Source of the DNA: Capitulum mitella
Lineage: Eukaryota > Arthropoda > Thecostraca > Pollicipedomorpha > Pollicipedidae
Assembly (NCBI GenBank): GCA_030062745.1
Contig: CP099840.1
Span: forward strand, 29,639,006 to 29,703,005
Direction: 5' to 3'
DNA length: 64,000 bases
A program made the translations under genes and the position numbers. This document shows positions 60,421 to 64,000 of the stretch, in pieces. A model generated the notes under the pieces. That model saw only the letters and a program-made list of their open reading frames with translations, had not been told where the DNA came from and did not search any database. The stretch's first letter is position 1; every line of letters begins with the position of its first letter.

Positions 60421-63300
60421 TATCTTCTAGATCCTCTTGAACGCGAGGTCGTTTTCAACGCGCGAAGCGCGCCGGGAACGTCTCGCCATGTTACTATGGG
60501 GCATAGCCTCTTCTCCGGCCTTTAGCTATGCCACTGCCACAAAAAACGTGTCCAGTGCATTGGACAGCGTTTTTTTCTCCAGGGTTTGTTTATGTCTGGC
60601 TGCTACTGGATCACAGTCAAACCCACCTGCAATGTGCGGCTAGAAAATGAGACTAGAGTGGGAATCCAATATTTCTGTAGCCGAAAAACTGAGAGGTCGA
60701 GTCAGCGGTCAGCGCCAGCGCGTCTGAACCTCACGAGGGCACCTGCGCCCGGGTGGACCTCAAGAGGGTGTAGGGTCCGGCCCGCTCTGTTGAATCAGCA
60801 CGATTCGCGACGGGGGACACAGACACGGACTCGCTGACACGCGCATCAGCAGATCAGGCGGCACATGGGCAGGCGGCCCGTGGGCAGGCGGCCGGGCCCC
60901 GGTCAAAGCAGTGCGGCGCCACGGAGCTGTCACGGGAGTCAGGAATAGCTGTAATGGGAAGGAAATCAAGCGTGAAATCAAGCAACACAAGCGTGCGGAA
61001 CCCTCAGCGTACTCAGCAGCGATACAGGCAAATGAAAGAAAGAATAGAGCAGTAGACTATAAAAAAGAAACGCGGAAACATAGGATAAGATATTTTTCAA
61101 GGATGGAGGTTTTAAGTGTTTGGGAATGCCCAACACATCCCAAAAATACTTTCCAATGTTTTGGAGATTTGACTTAGGTAAGTGATATTTCACCGACCAC
61201 CTTCTATAAAAAAACACTGCCCGTTAAGAACACATATACTGAGCCGCATGTGGACTGTGTTTAACGCAGCAGCCGTGCTCATCTGCGTAATGATAATACT
61301 GGTGGTCTAAGTGAAGAATGATACGTGATTCGGACCGATGTCGGGCACTGATGATGCCGTCCTCGACACCAATGAGAGGGAATTATGTCAACTGGGCCAT
61401 TCATATCAAACTATTTCAACGACATCAATTACCCTGACAACGACATGGATTAGACGATGGTGATGTCGGAAACTGAACGTACTGCGTAGTACTGTGAACA
61501 TGTCAGACCGACCGCCACTCAGTCCATGCTGTCCTAAGGTAGTCAGTAACGAGAACGGCATACGCTACTTGAATAACAAGTACCTCCTGTTTCGCCAGCT
61601 GACGCTGGATCTGACCAGATCAGGCCAGACAGGTTTGTCAAGCAGAACCAGACTGCTGCAAAAGAACTGGAAATAGACACGATTTATGGTGTTACAAAGG
61701 ACTCATATGATACAACACAGGAGAGATACTGATAGCTGACATAGACAGATTACGACTTAGGTACATGCCACTTCTTCCTATGGGTTCCGTGTTTTCTTTG
61801 ACCTTCTGTCACACAGTTTAGGACGCTATTTTCAAACGTCATGCCAATGATGGAAAATTGGGAAATGCCAAACTGCTTTCTGAGAAGCGTCTTAACGGAT
61901 GCCTTAGTCCATGTAAAGCATTCTTACTGAACGATTTGGTGACCTCGCCCAGCCAGAACGACAAAGCCCAAAATCATCCAAAGCGTCGCATGGTCACCCG
62001 GGTAGTTCGTCGGCGTGCTCCAGCCATTTATCAACGGCAAATGTCAGCTCAGTGCAGTCGCCGCCAGTGATGACTAAAACGACGGCGCAACGGCCGCAAG
62101 GACCGCAGACAACCACGTGGATCCCGTGACAGCCTCGCTATTGGTTACCACCGCTGAGCCCATGAATCGTACAAGAGATCCCATGACAGTTTGTGTATCG
62201 GTCCGGTGAATCGTTTGTGGTCTCAGATTCCGGGAGACATACCGATTATCCAATGGCAAAAAAATGTTTACTGAAGCTGGATGATACGTCAGACGTCAGC
62301 TGGCGACAGTGCTAGCTGGAAGGTCACCGTCTGCGGACGTGAAATTTTGTTAGGTGCCAATCACGAGGTAAGGCCTCCTGGAACGTAGAGTAATTTGATT
62401 TCAAGACCAATTTCTTTACTGTCGTATGATATCAAGACAGATATGACTTGTAATGAGATCTATTAATTGGTCTTGTTCCAACTCCTGTGCGAAATCCTTA
62501 TTTTCAATCTCATGGTGCCGTTTTGAACAAAAATATTTATATATTGCTGAACTTTGTACTTACTTTGCACATCACGTATAAGCTACTTTTGGTTAAATGG
62601 GCTTGGCTTGGGTTTGAGTTGGGCTTGTGGTTGGGATCCCATTCTCGACTGGTCCAGTGCAGATTATAAAGTAATGCAAAGTAAGTCTAAATAGCGTGGT
62701 TAAAGTCACCAGTGGTAAAAACTTAGCGCTTTCATGGCCAGCAAGTGAAAGGCTTGGATCGTATTACGGTTTCGGAACTTTAGCCAAACCTTTGCAAAAA
62801 CGGAAGTTTTCGTCTTGAAATGCCTGCTTTCGGGTTTGATAGGAACTGCACGACGCGCTCTGTAAAATTAGAATGTTTTATTATCAGATGCTATATGCAG
62901 ATAGAGTTTTGTAGTTCCTAGTTTTGATCAGCAGTTTGTAGTTATAACAAGAGCAGTACGTGGTTGTGTGTAACTTCTAGTTTTGATTAGTGAAAACTAA
63001 TTTGGACTCTCTATGTAATTTTGGACCCATTGGAAGTCAGGCGCTCCTGTGGCTGTTAGGGGCCACTGGAACACATGGATTTCAAAGGGTCCCCAGACAC
63101 ACCGAGGGTGCCTGGCCCTTTTTGGAATTCCCTCTACATATCTGGAGAGTCTTTGATCCTGACCGGGGGTCTTCAGGGTGCCAGGAGCCCAATGAAGCTT
63201 AGGGCTGCCGGCCAGGTCCAGGGGCCTAATACATTCGGTTGTCACTGGGAGTCAGGGATCCCTGCGACTGCTATGGAGTCGCGGTGGGGCCCGTGACATT
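60421..63300. other. No supported gene
   Basis: Mostly unique AT-rich sequence. A short GC patch lies at 60690-60930. No frame shows a domain. A TATATAAAG lies at 63315-63323, but without a clear initiator. Confidence 0.4.
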
Positions 63301-63559
63301 CATAGGGATCCGAATATATAAAGGGCCCTGGTCAGTGGTCAGGTCCAGAGATCCTCCAGGTATGCAAATGAGTTTCTGGGGGCGGTGGGGGGCTTTTGGT
63401 CACAAATTTGAAGCCAGCATTCGTGTAATACGTGCGCTAACGCGTTTATCTTTATTCCATTTTTGGTTGCTCTGTGCCACCTCAGGATTTTTACCGGGGG
63501 GGGAGAGGTGGAATATCACATGTTTACCCCCCAATTCTTTCGGACGTAGAGACAACAAC

Positions 63560-63900
63560 CCCATGCCTCCCTTATTCGCCGCCGTTGCTCCGCACCAGGC
63601 CGCGCGTGCCGCCCACCTCTCGCCCAGGCACAGCTGGCCGCCTGCGGGTTCTCACGGGCCCCTTCTCCGACCGGAGTGGCTGTGGACTCTGGCCGCGTGA
63701 CGTCACGCGACCACTGGTCAGAGTCCGCGGTTATCTGGGCGGCCGGAGGTGTCGCCTGTCGCCGCCGGCAGCGACGCCGTGTCCGCTCGGCAGCCCGGAC
63801 CGAACCGACGGCCGATCACGCCCGCACGGGCGTCGCCGAACGGGGCTCACCGCGGCCCGCAGCGCATGCGTAATTCAGCAGGCCGCTCGGCCCGGACGCG
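63560..63900 (+). promoter_or_regulatory. CpG-rich promoter/5'UTR island of right-edge gene
   Basis: GC- and CpG-dense for about 340 bp, ending directly at the start codon at 63901, as expected of a CpG-type promoter and leader. Confidence 0.4.
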
Positions 63901-63911
63901 ATGAAATCCAG
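63901..63911 (+). CDS. Probable first coding exon of a gene leaving the window
   Basis: ATGAAATCCAG|GTAAGT: a start codon, two more codons, two bases and a perfect donor. Very short first coding exons that begin a signal peptide are common, and the gene at 59.5 kb has one of seven codons. The rest lies beyond the right edge, so the product is unknown. Confidence 0.4.
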
Positions 63912-64000
63912 GTAAGTGGGCCAGGTTGTCGGGAGACAGGCGGCAGGTCGCCGGTGTCCAGGACAGGTCGGCGTGGCGCCTGGGTGGGGATGGGGAGGGA

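Overview
This is a eukaryotic window, most likely from an arthropod and perhaps a crustacean. The protein genes are split by GT-AG introns and have GC-rich exons in AT-rich surroundings. Interstitial arrays of the arthropod-type telomere word TTAGG occur twice. The one gene I can name has an invertebrate-style architecture. The species is inference; barnacle-like genomes would fit the base composition but I cannot prove it.

Layout: 1-16 kb is mostly repeats. It holds a complete but decayed hAT DNA transposon (2292-5940) with perfect 12-bp inverted ends, an 8-bp target duplication and a smaller inverted-repeat element nested inside. It also holds a 5'-truncated LINE reverse-transcriptase fragment (about 6578-7480), CpG-rich islands and minisatellites. 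From 16568 to 43289 (+) lies one large gene, which I read as a transmembrane channel-like (TMC) protein. I reconstruct 18 coding exons whose splice phases all agree, giving about 1783 residues. The only exception is a single-base frame conflict inside the giant exon 11. That exon encodes a Ser/Thr/Pro-rich, mucin-like loop of about 640 residues, placed between TM5 and TM6, where the topology predicts the outside of the cell.

From 47142 to 50528 (+) is a short three-exon gene for an unrecognised signal-peptide protein. Its second intron contains a foldback element with TTAGG repeats in the loop. A second decayed hAT element lies at 53101-55136. From 59522 down to 56995 (-) is a compact four-exon gene for a secreted Thr/Ser/Val-rich protein of about 178 residues, with a TATA box and an arthropod-type initiator. 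At the right edge a CpG-rich island leads into a start codon and splice donor (63901-63911), probably the first coding exon of another gene.

The most unusual pattern is that many intron ends in all three genes carry tandem arrays seeded at the splice junction itself, so the donor or acceptor is present in two to about ten near-copies. This could be raw material for alternative splicing or a trace of intron gain or growth by tandem duplication. Two dispersed repeat families, one nested in the other, fill much of 27.8-29.1, 45.0-46.9 and 55.4-56.1 kb, and carry palindromes of the nuclear-receptor half-site AGGTCA.
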